Assembly: GCF_900182785.1 (NCBI RefSeq) | Contig: NZ_FXTS01000003.1 | Span: 310,001-374,000 of the forward strand | Direction: 5' to 3' | DNA from: Oceanospirillum linum | Lineage (GTDB): Bacteria; Pseudomonadota; Gammaproteobacteria; Pseudomonadales; Halomonadaceae | Length of the DNA stretch: 64,000 bases | In this document: positions 25,901 to 34,682 of the stretch, piece by piece | Layout of the letters: each line of letters begins with the position of its first letter | How positions within the stretch are numbered: position 1 is the stretch's first letter | The notes under the pieces: model-generated | Told to the model about the DNA's origin: nothing | The model's database searches: none | What the model saw: the letters and a program-made list of their open reading frames with translations, nothing else | Position numbers and translations under genes: made by a program

Positions 25901-27649
25901 ATGACTAAGGATGACGCAAATGTTTCCCGAAGAGTGCGTCGCTCCCTGAAAATCAGCCTGATTACACCTTTTATTGTCCTGATGTTACTGGTCACTTTTG
26001 TTATTTCAGCCCTCAGCTATCTGGTCGGCAGTAATGCATTGGCATCACTCTCAAAACAACTCCTGACAGAACAGACAGAGCGAATCAGTCTTGTGGTAGA
26101 TCGGCATATGTATGGCTCAGGGGCCGTACTGGAAACCGCCTTCCCCCATGAGCTAAGCGCTTCCCCAGATCTGAAAGATGATCTGCCTGCCATGCGTGAA
26201 CGCTTCTGGACCGCCACGACGCTCTACCCTGAGTCTAATGATTATGTTTACTACGGCAATGAAGCAGGGCAGAGCTTTGGCCTGAAACGTTCCCGGCAAC
26301 AAACGGCAGAGCTTCGCCTTTGTCTCGACAAGGATATTACACGCAACCGTTATCGACTGGATAGTCTACGCAGTGATCCGGAGTTTCTCTACCGGGAGAG
26401 CAAACCTTTTGACCCCAGAGTACGCCCTTGGTACAGAAAGGTTCAGCACAAAACAAAACATATCTGGACCGCTGTTTATGTCGACTTCTCATCCCAGGAT
26501 TTAGTCGTTACCCGCGCCCGCCAGGTGCTCTCTGCTGAAGGTCAGCCACAGGGCGTTGTTGCCACCGACCTGTCACTTTCACAGCTGAATCGGTTTGTAC
26601 AACAGCTTAAAGTCTCAAAGGATGCCCGCACCGCCATTGTTGAGCCAAATGGTATGCTCATTGCGGCCTCATTTTCGCCCAACGTAGAGCGTATTGGGGA
26701 CGAAGTGAAACGGGTCAGCGGGATAAAGACCCAGGATCCCCTGTTCAACAGCCTACTGAAGGAATACCTTCCCCAGCTATCCTCAATCGATCCAAGCGAG
26801 CCGGCAAACGTTACCCTGGCGAACGCCCCGGATGGTACTCAGGTACTGGTCGCCTATAAGCGCATCACCGATGATGCCGGCTTAGACTGGGTCGCTCTGA
26901 TTATTGAACCCTATTCAGATGTTATTGGCAGCAGTATCCGCCTGACAATCTGGTTGGCTCTGGCCAGCCTGCTGGCCATTATTATCGCCATCACGATCGG
27001 TTCGCGCCGCCTGGGCCATGTTGCCAATGTTATCCGTAGCCTGGCAACAACGGTCAGTCAGTTTGGCGATGGCAAATGGGTCAGTCCCATCACCACCAAA
27101 CGTGATGATGAGATCGGGCTGCTGGCGAACAGTTTCAAAAAAATGCAGCAGCAGCTATTTACTGACCAGCTCACCGGCACGGCTAATCGCAACGCCCTGC
27201 AGCCCTACCTGGAGCGCCAGATCAGCCTGGCGGCAGAGAAAAAGCAGCAACTGGCATTACTATTCATCGATCTGAATAAATTCAAACCACTGAACGATAC
27301 CTGGGGTCATATCAACGGAGATCTGGCACTCCGGGAGATCAGTCTGCGCCTACAGCAGCTGATCGGTGAAGACGACATACTGGCCAGGCTGGGTGGTGAC
27401 GAGTTTGTGATCGCACTTTCTGCCCCTGCAGATGATGCCCATATCAAGGCAACAACGGATGCTGTCTACGAGCAGGTATCTAAGCCTCTGCAGACTTTGG
27501 ATGGAATACCTGAAGGAACCCAGGTTAGCCTCGGGGCTTCCGTTGGCGTTGCCTGTTATCCAGAGCATGGACTGGATGTCCAGACACTGCTTGATGCTGC
27601 GGATCAGAAAATGTACGCCGACAAAAAGAGGCAAAGAGCCGGGCGCTGA
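25901..27649 (+). CDS. dCache-HAMP-GGDEF diguanylate cyclase
   Basis: 582-residue membrane enzyme expected to make cyclic di-GMP from GTP in response to an extracytoplasmic signal. Helix about 20-44, periplasmic double-Cache domain about 50-335 (FDPRVRPWYRKVQ and VYVDFSSQDLVVT are typical), second helix about 347-368, HAMP-like linker, GGDEF domain from about 415 with LGGDEF near 497-502 intact. No EAL domain. Good ribosome-binding site (AAGG). Single gene ending at a terminator. It is the second c-di-GMP gene in 10 kb. Confidence 0.92.
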   Translation: MTKDDANVSRRVRRSLKISLITPFIVLMLLVTFVISALSYLVGSNALASLSKQLLTEQTERISLVVDRHMYGSGAVLETAFPHELSASPDLKDDLPAMRERFWTATTLYPESNDYVYYGNEAGQSFGLKRSRQQTAELRLCLDKDITRNRYRLDSLRSDPEFLYRESKPFDPRVRPWYRKVQHKTKHIWTAVYVDFSSQDLVVTRARQVLSAEGQPQGVVATDLSLSQLNRFVQQLKVSKDARTAIVEPNGMLIAASFSPNVERIGDEVKRVSGIKTQDPLFNSLLKEYLPQLSSIDPSEPANVTLANAPDGTQVLVAYKRITDDAGLDWVALIIEPYSDVIGSSIRLTIWLALASLLAIIIAITIGSRRLGHVANVIRSLATTVSQFGDGKWVSPITTKRDDEIGLLANSFKKMQQQLFTDQLTGTANRNALQPYLERQISLAAEKKQQLALLFIDLNKFKPLNDTWGHINGDLALREISLRLQQLIGEDDILARLGGDEFVIALSAPADDAHIKATTDAVYEQVSKPLQTLDGIPEGTQVSLGASVGVACYPEHGLDVQTLLDAADQKMYADKKRQRAGR

Positions 27650-27662
27650 AGCCATGGTGTTT

Positions 27663-27700
27663 ACCAGCGACCCTCATAACAGAGGGCCGCCGGTAATTTT
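27663..27700 (+). terminator. Terminator of the diguanylate cyclase gene
   Basis: ACC-GCG-CCCTC pairs with GAGGG-CGC-GGT across a 6-nt loop, with two symmetrical A-C mismatches, then AATTTTTT. Confidence 0.75.
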
Positions 27701-27731
27701 TTATAGATTCAGTGCAGACATCACATATCGT

Positions 27732-28445
27732 TTATAGCCCGAAGAATGGTTGCATCAACTTTGGAATCCAGCCATCAAATTTAAGCGGTGCATCGGTGAC
27801 AATCAGGCAGATACAATCCTGGTCACGGTCAGCAATGGGCTGATGTTTAATATCCGGATCAAGATCAGCGACATCACCAGCACACAAACGACCGGTTTCA
27901 TCGCAGTAGGAGCCACTGAGTATTAACGTCAGTTCACTACCGTTATGTCCATGGCTCGGCATACAGGTACCCGGGGATATTTTCAGTAAGCGTACCGCCT
28001 TGTCCTGGCAAAACTCTGGCTGATCGAGTTTAATCTGGCTAATACCCGGCGCTAAACGTTGCCAGTTCTGATCTGTCTCCAGCCATTTAGCAATCGGCTC
28101 AGCCCATTCCGGCAACCAATCAGGCCGCTTTACAGGTAACTCTTCCGACTGGGAGATCGGGTCAGAGTCCAGCAGATCCAGTTTTGCAAAGATATCATCC
28201 ACGCCGGTATTCATGGACGCCTGAGGCAAGCCATCAAGCAAGCCTCCGCCAACAGCTTCCGCCTCAGCCACACGCTGACGACAGTGTTCACAGCAGGCCA
28301 GATGGCACTGCAGTAACATCCGGGAACCTGCACTTAAGCTGCCTGAAGCATAACTCAGCAGAGTTGCATCATCCGGGTGGTGCTTGGGTGCTGAATCGGG
28401 CTGAAATGCCGGCGTCTGGGACAGTGTGATAGGGCTCTGTTTCAT
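27732..28445 (-). CDS. chrR: ChrR-family zinc anti-sigma factor
   Basis: 237-residue anti-sigma factor that binds RpoE until singlet oxygen or related stress releases it (known for Rhodobacter ChrR). The N-terminal zinc anti-sigma domain has H23-x24-H48-x3-C52-x2-C55, the same spacing as the Rhodobacter ligands. The C-terminal cupin domain (about 140-225) retains metal-binding candidates: His-x-His and Glu in MPSHGHNGSELTLILSG and a late His in DPDIKHQPIAD. Start codon overlaps the rpoE stop by 4 bp (ATGA), so the pair is made together. Confidence 0.9.
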   Translation of the reverse strand: MKQSPITLSQTPAFQPDSAPKHHPDDATLLSYASGSLSAGSRMLLQCHLACCEHCRQRVAEAEAVGGGLLDGLPQASMNTGVDDIFAKLDLLDSDPISQSEELPVKRPDWLPEWAEPIAKWLETDQNWQRLAPGISQIKLDQPEFCQDKAVRLLKISPGTCMPSHGHNGSELTLILSGSYCDETGRLCAGDVADLDPDIKHQPIADRDQDCICLIVTDAPLKFDGWIPKLMQPFFGL

Positions 28446-29041
28446 AGTGACTCTCCCCCGGTCAGGCTGTCGGTAGCTAACGACATTCTTAACTTTTTAA
28501 AAGCCAGACGTAGCCCGGATTTTACACTACCAATGGGAATTTCAAGGTCTGCAGCAATCTCGCTGTGACTCTTACCCTGATAGTAGGACTTATAAACTAA
28601 CTGAGCTTGCATAAGCGGTAATTCTTTCAAAGCGTCTTCTATATGCTTTTTTGAGTTCTGCCAGCTATTGTCATCCTCACCGGCTTGCTCGTGATGGTTC
28701 AGCAATCCTTCATGCTCATGGTAGGAGTCTGTACTTTGCTCCAGCTTACCCCTACCGGAACGCTGCTGGTCGATAAACAGATTACGGGCGATACAGAAAA
28801 TCCAGGTTGAAGCCGCAGCCTTTGAAGCATGATACTGCTCGGCTTTTCGCCAGACCTGAAGCAAAGCCTCCTGAGCCAGCTCTTCCGCTTTAGCATCAGA
28901 CAACCCAAATCTGAGCAGATACGTTTTTACCCGCGGAGCAAAATGCTGGTACAGGGCGGCAAATTTTTCCCGATTGCGGTTTACACCGACATCCGTAAGC
29001 GCCTGATTCCAGTTCTGAGATGCTGATTGCACTTTTTCCAT
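28442..29041 (-). CDS. rpoE: ECF sigma factor, RpoE/ECF11 type
   Basis: 199-residue extracytoplasmic-function sigma factor. Region 2 (about 25-95) with FAALYQHFAPRVKTYLLR and KAEELAQEALLQVWRKAEQY; region 4 (about 135-190) with LKELPLMQAQLVYKSYYQGK and the helix-turn-helix SHSEIAADLEIPIGSVKSGL. Pairing with a ChrR anti-sigma places it with the photo-oxidative-stress sigma factors of Rhodobacter. ATG at 29041 has a GGGAGA ribosome-binding site. A TGATCC-N18-TAGAA promoter 25-54 bp upstream predicts autoregulation. Not the envelope-stress RpoE of E. coli. Confidence 0.92.
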   Translation of the reverse strand: MEKVQSASQNWNQALTDVGVNRNREKFAALYQHFAPRVKTYLLRFGLSDAKAEELAQEALLQVWRKAEQYHASKAAASTWIFCIARNLFIDQQRSGRGKLEQSTDSYHEHEGLLNHHEQAGEDDNSWQNSKKHIEDALKELPLMQAQLVYKSYYQGKSHSEIAADLEIPIGSVKSGLRLAFKKLRMSLATDSLTGGESL

Positions 29042-29065
29042 CCGTTTTCTCCCGTGATCTGGGCT

Positions 29066-29095
29066 TTTCTACGCACCGGCTTATCAGCCGGATCA
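29066..29095 (-). promoter_or_regulatory. ECF (RpoE/ChrR-type) promoter of rpoE-chrR
   Basis: On the minus strand TGATCC (29095-29090), 18-nt spacer, TAGAAA (29071-29066). The published Rhodobacter sphaeroides sigma-E promoter is TGATCC-N18-TAAGA. The expected start site is about 20 nt upstream of the rpoE ATG. Confidence 0.7.
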
Positions 29096-29274
29096 CCTGC
29101 AGATCGGTCGGAGTATTGAATTTATTTTATTTATCGATTCACTTCCGCTTAACAGTTCTCACCTGAACAGACCATCCAGGAATACAGCTTCTGAAGATCA
29201 TTTAACGCTATGCTTTGTTTTACACGCCTTTCCAAAGAAAGGCGTCCGGCCCGATATCAGCTGAGAACATTAGG

Positions 29275-29304
29275 TGATCTGCTCATCCTGATCAGTCGTA
29301 AAGC
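29275..29304 (+). promoter_or_regulatory. ECF promoter of the divergent stress operon
   Basis: TGATCT (29275-29280), 18-nt spacer, TAAAGC (29299-29304). Same architecture and spacing as the promoter upstream of rpoE on the opposite strand. It lies inside the longest open frame of the next gene, which supports the internal ATG at 29351 as its true start. Confidence 0.65.
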
Positions 29305-29350
29305 CAGTCAATGCACGCAATTTGAACATCAGCTTATTTGGAGCATCGTT

Positions 29351-30844
29351 ATGGTCTCTACAGTTACCGGTATCTCAGCGTCTGACATTACCGCATCTGA
29401 CGCTCAACCAACCAACAACAGCTCCCGTGGCAAAACGGTTGCCGTTATTGGCTCGGGTATCTCGGGTCTGTCTGCGGCCTGGCTGCTAAGTAAAAAACAC
29501 GCCGTCACCCTGTTCGAAAAAGATGATCGCTTTGGCGGCCATTCCAACACCGTCACGGTCAAAACGAAGGATGGCCCCATTCCGGTGGATACAGGGTTTA
29601 TCGTGTTCAACCCGGTAAACTATCCTAACCTAACAGCCCTGTTTAAACATATCGGTGTTGACGCCCCAGCAACGGATATGTCTTTTGCCGTATCCGCAGA
29701 AAAAGGCTCCATCGAGTACAACGGTAATGGCCTGGCCGGTATATTTCCAACACTAGGTAATGTTTTTAACCCCCGTATCTGGCGCATGCTGAAGGATGTA
29801 CTGCGCTTCTATAAAGAGTGCGGCAGCTGGCAAAACAGCCTTCCTGAAGAGATGACCCTGGGCGAACTGCTTGCACAATATCACTATTCCGATGACTTCA
29901 GGGATCTGCACCTGATCCCGATGGGAGCCGCCATCTGGTCAACGCCTGCCGATCAGATGCTGGATTATCCGGCACGGGCTTTCCTGAATTTCTGCCAGAA
30001 CCACGGATTGCTCCAGGTGGAAAACAGACCCCAATGGCACACCGTTCGCGGCGGTAGCCGGGAGTATGTCAGTAAGCTGATTCGTGAGATTCAGCCCGCA
30101 GCGTTCTGCAATCGTGGTGCACGGCAGGTGATACGCCCCAGTGGTAAAGCCGGTGACACCGATAAAGTGATTGTGGTGGACTCCCGTGGAGAGCTGCGCG
30201 AGTTTGATGAGGTGGTTCTTGCCTGCCATGCCAATGAAGCACTTCAGCTGTTAACTAACCCAACGGCACAGGAACAGCACCTGCTGGGAGCCTTCTCTTA
30301 TCAGCGCAATAAGGCGATTTTGCACAGTGATACCCACCTGATGCCTGAAAACCGGAAAGTATGGTCTAGCTGGAACTACCTGCGGGGCAGCAAGGGTGAG
30401 CAGCATAACCAGCAATCACTGGCGGTCAGTTACTGGATGAACAAACTTCAGCCTCTGGAAACGGATCAGCCATTGATTGTGACCTTAAACCCGCCGACGG
30501 AACCGGCAGAGGGTAGTATTCATTGCAGTTTTCTTTATGACCATCCGGTATTTGATAAAAATGCCATGGCGGCCCAACAGGAGTTGCATAAACTTCAGGG
30601 TCAGAATCACACCTGGTTTTGCGGTGCTTATTTTGGCTTTGGCTTCCATGAAGACGGTCTTCAGTCCGGCCTTGCGGTTGCTGAGGCCCTGGGTAATGTA
30701 CGTCGCCCCTGGCAGGTTAAGAATGAATCCGGTCGTATCCATTGGCCGGGGCATATTTCAACCGGCCAGCACGCTGTATCCGATCACTCCACGGATACCC
30801 ATAAGGTTCTGGCGGGCAACAGCCCCCAATCCAACGCCAGCTAA
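29351..30844 (+). CDS. FAD-dependent amine-oxidase-like oxidoreductase (COG2907)
   Basis: 497-residue flavoprotein. Rossmann motif VAVIGSGISGLSAAWLL, then FEKDDRFGGHSNTV, and substrate-side VDTGFIVFNPVNYPNLTALF, the signature of the COG2907 'predicted NAD/FAD-binding' group. In ChrR-type regulons this gene travels with DUF1365 and cyclopropane synthase, and the trio is thought to build modified fatty acids. The ATG at 29351 follows GGAG at 8-nt spacing and lies 47 nt after the predicted ECF -10; the longer frame from 29210 would start upstream of that promoter. First gene of a six-gene operon. Confidence 0.85.
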   Translation: MVSTVTGISASDITASDAQPTNNSSRGKTVAVIGSGISGLSAAWLLSKKHAVTLFEKDDRFGGHSNTVTVKTKDGPIPVDTGFIVFNPVNYPNLTALFKHIGVDAPATDMSFAVSAEKGSIEYNGNGLAGIFPTLGNVFNPRIWRMLKDVLRFYKECGSWQNSLPEEMTLGELLAQYHYSDDFRDLHLIPMGAAIWSTPADQMLDYPARAFLNFCQNHGLLQVENRPQWHTVRGGSREYVSKLIREIQPAAFCNRGARQVIRPSGKAGDTDKVIVVDSRGELREFDEVVLACHANEALQLLTNPTAQEQHLLGAFSYQRNKAILHSDTHLMPENRKVWSSWNYLRGSKGEQHNQQSLAVSYWMNKLQPLETDQPLIVTLNPPTEPAEGSIHCSFLYDHPVFDKNAMAAQQELHKLQGQNHTWFCGAYFGFGFHEDGLQSGLAVAEALGNVRRPWQVKNESGRIHWPGHISTGQHAVSDHSTDTHKVLAGNSPQSNAS

Positions 30845-30859
30845 TCGAGGGAACGAACG

Positions 30860-31708
30860 ATGGACGATACAGACTCAGAAGAACTCCGCTTTCGTAGCCG
30901 TCTCTATTACAGCACCGTGATGCACGATCGGGTTAAACCGGTACGACACCGCTTCGTCTATAAAACCGGCACCTTTCTGCTGGATCTGGACGAGCTGAAA
31001 CCGCTGGAAGCATACTCTGGCAGAAGGCTGGGGCTGCGCCTGTTTGGCTATAACCGCTCTGGCTTGTTCAGTCTGTATGACAAAGATTATGTTATCACCC
31101 CGGGCGACACCCTGAAGCAACATGCTCAACGCCTGTTGGCTGATAACGGCTGTGATCCGGCGGAGCGCATTGAGCTGTTATGCATGCCACACCATTTGGG
31201 TTACAGCTTCAATCCGCTGTGTATCTTTTTCTGTTACAACGCAGCCGGAGAGCTTTACACCACGCTTTATCAGGTGAGTAATACCTTCAGTCAGAAGCAT
31301 ATCTATTCAGTGGAAGCTAAGCCGGTTCAGGTTGGCGAGAAATCTGTCCTGCGCCATCAGGCTGACAAGGTTTTCTATGTCTCACCTTTTATCAATATGA
31401 ATTGTCAGTATCGATTCCGGATCGCCACACCGGGGGATGTTCTCAAGGTGCTGATCCGACAGGAGGACCGTGAAGGCCTGCTGCTAAACGCAACGCTCAC
31501 CGGAAAGAGCACGCCCCTGACCGCCAAAGGCCTGATAGCGATGGCTCTTAAACGCCCTCTGTTTACCTATAAGGTCATGGCAGGTATTCACTGGGAAGCA
31601 CTGCGGTTATGGCTGAAGAAAATTCCGCTGGTAAGCCGCAAAGAGATCCCTAAGCCACCACTCGTTACCAAAGGTCAGCCTCTGGCTATGACAACAAAAG
31701 AGGAATAA
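30860..31708 (+). CDS. DUF1365 family protein
   Basis: 282-residue soluble protein. Conserved block order of DUF1365: SRLYYSTVMHDRVKPVRHRF at the N-terminus, FLLDLDELKPLEAYS, CMPHHLGYSFNPLCIFFCYN and ADKVFYVSPFINMNCQYRF. The family is strongly associated with the FAD oxidoreductase and cyclopropane-type methyltransferase on either side; in some alphaproteobacteria the set is linked to furan-fatty-acid or cyclopropane-lipid formation under oxidative stress. The biochemical step is not assigned. GAGGG ribosome-binding site; 15 bp after the upstream gene. Confidence 0.87.
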   Translation: MDDTDSEELRFRSRLYYSTVMHDRVKPVRHRFVYKTGTFLLDLDELKPLEAYSGRRLGLRLFGYNRSGLFSLYDKDYVITPGDTLKQHAQRLLADNGCDPAERIELLCMPHHLGYSFNPLCIFFCYNAAGELYTTLYQVSNTFSQKHIYSVEAKPVQVGEKSVLRHQADKVFYVSPFINMNCQYRFRIATPGDVLKVLIRQEDREGLLLNATLTGKSTPLTAKGLIAMALKRPLFTYKVMAGIHWEALRLWLKKIPLVSRKEIPKPPLVTKGQPLAMTTKEE

Positions 31709-31712
31709 CCCT

Positions 31713-33020
31713 ATGCTGTTCCATTCCCGTTCTGCAACTCAAGCTCAGCCCAGGTCAGAAAACTCTGCCGTATCTGCGACCAACTTTACAGCCGGAAGCC
31801 CACCAACCAACAGAAATAAAGTGGCCTCTCGCCCGGTTCGCCATCCATTCTGGCGCTGGCTGATCAATAACATGCAAAAAGCCCGTCTCAGTCGCCTGAC
31901 ACTGGTACTGCCTGACAATCGAGCCGTCCATATTGGTGATATTCAGGCATCGACTCCCGCCCCGACAATTCGCATCAAGAGTACTGCGGCCATCCGTAAA
32001 GCCTATATCTCCGGCGTTCTGGGCTGGGGTGAAGCCTATATCGAGGGAGACTGGGACACCGATGATCTGTTACAGATTACCGAATGGGCGATGCATAACG
32101 CCCAGGCACTGGATCAGGTATTTGAAGGTAGCGCCTTTGGCCGCTTACTGCATCGTTTACTGCACAGACTGAATGACAATAGCCTGAAAGGCAGTCGCCG
32201 TAATATCTCTGCGCATTACGATCTGGGTAATGCGTTTTATGCTCAGTGGCTCGACCCAAGCATGACCTATTCTTCGGCGCTCTATCACAACTCTGAGGCC
32301 ACGCTGCAAAATGCACAGCACAACAAATATGACCGTATTCTGGAGCTGCTCAATATTCAGCCAGAAGACAACGTCCTGGAGATCGGCTGCGGCTGGGGCG
32401 GTTTTGCTGAACGCCTGCTGACACAGCATAAGGGTAGTCAGTATCACGGTGTTACGTTATCCACAGAGCAACTTAACTGGACACAGCAACGGCTCCGGCA
32501 TCAGGCTGTGGATAACCGAGGTGAAGCAACACTGACCGATTATCGAATGATTCAGGGGCAGTACGATAAAATCGCCTCCATCGAGATGCTGGAAGCGGTT
32601 GGAGAAGAACATTGGCCCACCTATTTCAAAACACTCTATGACCGCCTGAGCCCTGGTGGTGAAGCCGTGATCCAGGTGATCACCATTGACAGAGAACGCT
32701 TTGAAAACTATCGCAACAATGCCGACTTTATTCAGCGCTACATCTTCCCCGGCGGAATGTTGCTGACGCCGGAAGTAGTACAACAGCACGCTGAACAGGC
32801 AGGCCTGGATCTTAACTTTCTACAATCCTTCGGCCAGGACTACGCCCGCACGCTTTCTGAGTGGCGCAACAACTTTGATGCGGCCTGGGAAGGCATTAAA
32901 CCTCTGGGTTTTGATGAACGCTTCCGTCGCCTGTGGCGCTATTACCTATGCTACTGCGAAAGCGGCTTTCGCCATGGGAGTATCGATGTTTACCTTTTCC
33001 GCCTGAAAAAGCCGGAGTAA
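31713..33020 (+). CDS. cfa: Cyclopropane-fatty-acyl-phospholipid synthase family
   Basis: SAM-dependent enzyme that adds a methylene bridge to unsaturated acyl chains of membrane lipids. 435 residues: polar start (1-40), an N-terminal lipid-binding region (about 50-150), SRRNISAHYDLGNAFYAQWL, MTYSSALY, SAM motif VLEIGCGWGGFAE at about 221-233, GGEAVIQVITIDRERF, and YIFPGGMLLTPEVV. These are classical CFA-synthase motifs. In Rhodobacter a CFA-like gene is a direct target of the RpoE/ChrR system. Close spacing (4 bp) to the DUF1365 gene indicates one transcript. A related lipid methylase role is possible. Confidence 0.9.
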   Translation: MLFHSRSATQAQPRSENSAVSATNFTAGSPPTNRNKVASRPVRHPFWRWLINNMQKARLSRLTLVLPDNRAVHIGDIQASTPAPTIRIKSTAAIRKAYISGVLGWGEAYIEGDWDTDDLLQITEWAMHNAQALDQVFEGSAFGRLLHRLLHRLNDNSLKGSRRNISAHYDLGNAFYAQWLDPSMTYSSALYHNSEATLQNAQHNKYDRILELLNIQPEDNVLEIGCGWGGFAERLLTQHKGSQYHGVTLSTEQLNWTQQRLRHQAVDNRGEATLTDYRMIQGQYDKIASIEMLEAVGEEHWPTYFKTLYDRLSPGGEAVIQVITIDRERFENYRNNADFIQRYIFPGGMLLTPEVVQQHAEQAGLDLNFLQSFGQDYARTLSEWRNNFDAAWEGIKPLGFDERFRRLWRYYLCYCESGFRHGSIDVYLFRLKKPE

Positions 33021-33024
33021 AAAC

Positions 33025-33864
33025 ATGACAAGCGTGCAAGGTTCAGGCGGTGTAAAAGCCAAGGGGCTCATCGTCAGCTCACGGATCACCATAGGTGGTG
33101 TTCTGCTTGCCGGCTCCGTTCTGGCCAGCAGTAACTCTCTGCGGGCAGAGACAAACAATGACCGAGCCGTTGCCCAGCAGCTTTTGCCTCAAAACAGCTT
33201 TCACAGCCTCTCCCATTGGCGGCGCTTGTATGGTGATCAACTCAGCTTTGAGGTCACCCGCAACGGCAAGCCTGCGGGTAGCTACCAGGTCAACTTTAGC
33301 GGTAACGATAACAATTGGAAGGTTGAAAGCAGAATGGCGCTGGATTTTAAAGCCTTTCTCTTTTTCCCCTATCGCTTTCGTTATCTGGGTATAGAGCAGT
33401 GGCAAGGTCATCAGCTAACCCGCTTTACCAGTCGCATCGACCGCAACGGCGAGCTGAGCGAAACCTTCCTGACACGATCTCAGGATGCCAATGGCCTGCC
33501 TTTCTGGCGTGGAGGCTTAAGGCAGTCGCCAAAAGGCAAACCTGCCAGAGAATCCGTTAAGCCGTTAACCAACGGCTCGCACAACCTGGCGTTAAGCAAC
33601 CACTACAACCACAGCATTATTCAGCAAAATCAGCTATTCAACTCCCTGAGCGGAGCGCTGAATCAGATTCAACTGAAAAAAGAAGACCTGGAACGGGTTT
33701 CCGATGGACGCGAGGAAGTACTCGCCACCCGTTATCGCTACACAGGAGATCTGAAAGATACCTGGGTTTGGTACGCCCATGATCGGCGCTGGCTGCGGAT
33801 GCGTTTTATTGCCGATGACGGCTCAAGCATTCAACTGAACTGTCAGCGCTGCTACCCCGACTAA
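33025..33864 (+). CDS. Predicted secreted protein of the ChrR-regulon operon (DUF6134/DUF3108-like)
   Basis: 279 residues. A long signal peptide (about 1-42; hydrophobic core VLLAGSVLASS, cleavage near LRAE) predicts export. The mature part is rich in beta-strand pattern: WRRLYGDQLSFEVTRNGKPA, then a fatty-acid-binding-like strand order ending WVWYAHDRRWLRMRF. This agrees with the small secreted DUF6134 proteins that accompany DUF1365 and CFA genes. A role in handling lipid or porphyrin at the envelope is inference. GGAG ribosome-binding site; 4 bp after cfa. Confidence 0.65.
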   Translation: MTSVQGSGGVKAKGLIVSSRITIGGVLLAGSVLASSNSLRAETNNDRAVAQQLLPQNSFHSLSHWRRLYGDQLSFEVTRNGKPAGSYQVNFSGNDNNWKVESRMALDFKAFLFFPYRFRYLGIEQWQGHQLTRFTSRIDRNGELSETFLTRSQDANGLPFWRGGLRQSPKGKPARESVKPLTNGSHNLALSNHYNHSIIQQNQLFNSLSGALNQIQLKKEDLERVSDGREEVLATRYRYTGDLKDTWVWYAHDRRWLRMRFIADDGSSIQLNCQRCYPD

Positions 33865-33917
33865 CTGACTCCATTCAATACAGGCCCTCCTCTACATAGA
33901 AGCAACGAGGTATGCAC

Positions 33918-34682
33918 ATGTCACAGGAACTGATCTGGATTACCGGTGCCAGCCAGGGGATAGGCAAAGCCCTTGCACTGGCCTATGCCAGAGCCGGAAA
34001 AACCGTAGCCATAAGCGCCAGGCATTCTGAAAACCTGCAAAGTGTCGCTGCTGAAGCCGCCAGTCTGACCGGACGAATCCTGGTGCTGCCCTGCGACGTA
34101 ACGGATAAAAACCAGGTGATCTCATCTCTTAACCAACTGATTGAACAGGAGCGGCTGCCTGATCGTATCATTCTTAATGCCGGCACCCATCAGGCGATGT
34201 CAGCCAGAACGTTCAGCGCAGACACAATAGCGAAACTCCTAAAGATCAACACTCTGGGGTCAGCGATACCTCTTGAGGTTTTACTGCCCCATTACCTGAA
34301 GCAAGGAAGTGGACAGATCGCTATTGTGGCCTCGGTCGCCGGTTATCGCGGGCTGCCGACCGCCAGTGCTTATGGTGCCAGCAAAGCGGCACTTATCAAT
34401 CTGGCGGAGTCTCTGCGCTCAGAGCTTTACAGCTCAGGGGTGGATATCCGTCTGGTGAACCCCGGTTTTGTCAAAACACCGCTGACCGATAAAAATGAGT
34501 TCGATATGCCGTTTCTGATCAGTGCGGAAAAGGCGGCCAGTACCATCATCAGAGGTCTGTCCGGTAAACGCTTTGAAATTGTCTTCCCGACTCCCATGGC
34601 CATTGCCATGAGCGTGCTAAAATGGTTACCTGATCGTATCTTCTTTCCATTGATCAACAGAGGTACCGGCCATGGACGCTAA
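33918..34682 (+). CDS. Short-chain dehydrogenase/reductase
   Basis: 254-residue classical SDR. Cofactor motif WITGASQGIGKALALAYA at about 5-22, NAGT at the adenine-contact position, catalytic Ser in IVASVAGYRG, Tyr152 and Lys156 in SAYGASKAAL. NADP(H) preference is suggested by the SARHSE loop after strand 2. ATG at 33918 is preferred over 33912 because GAGG lies 8 nt upstream of the former. It overlaps the next gene by 11 bp. Substrate unknown; the context suggests a lipid or aldehyde carbonyl. Confidence 0.85.
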   Translation: MSQELIWITGASQGIGKALALAYARAGKTVAISARHSENLQSVAAEAASLTGRILVLPCDVTDKNQVISSLNQLIEQERLPDRIILNAGTHQAMSARTFSADTIAKLLKINTLGSAIPLEVLLPHYLKQGSGQIAIVASVAGYRGLPTASAYGASKAALINLAESLRSELYSSGVDIRLVNPGFVKTPLTDKNEFDMPFLISAEKAASTIIRGLSGKRFEIVFPTPMAIAMSVLKWLPDRIFFPLINRGTGHGR

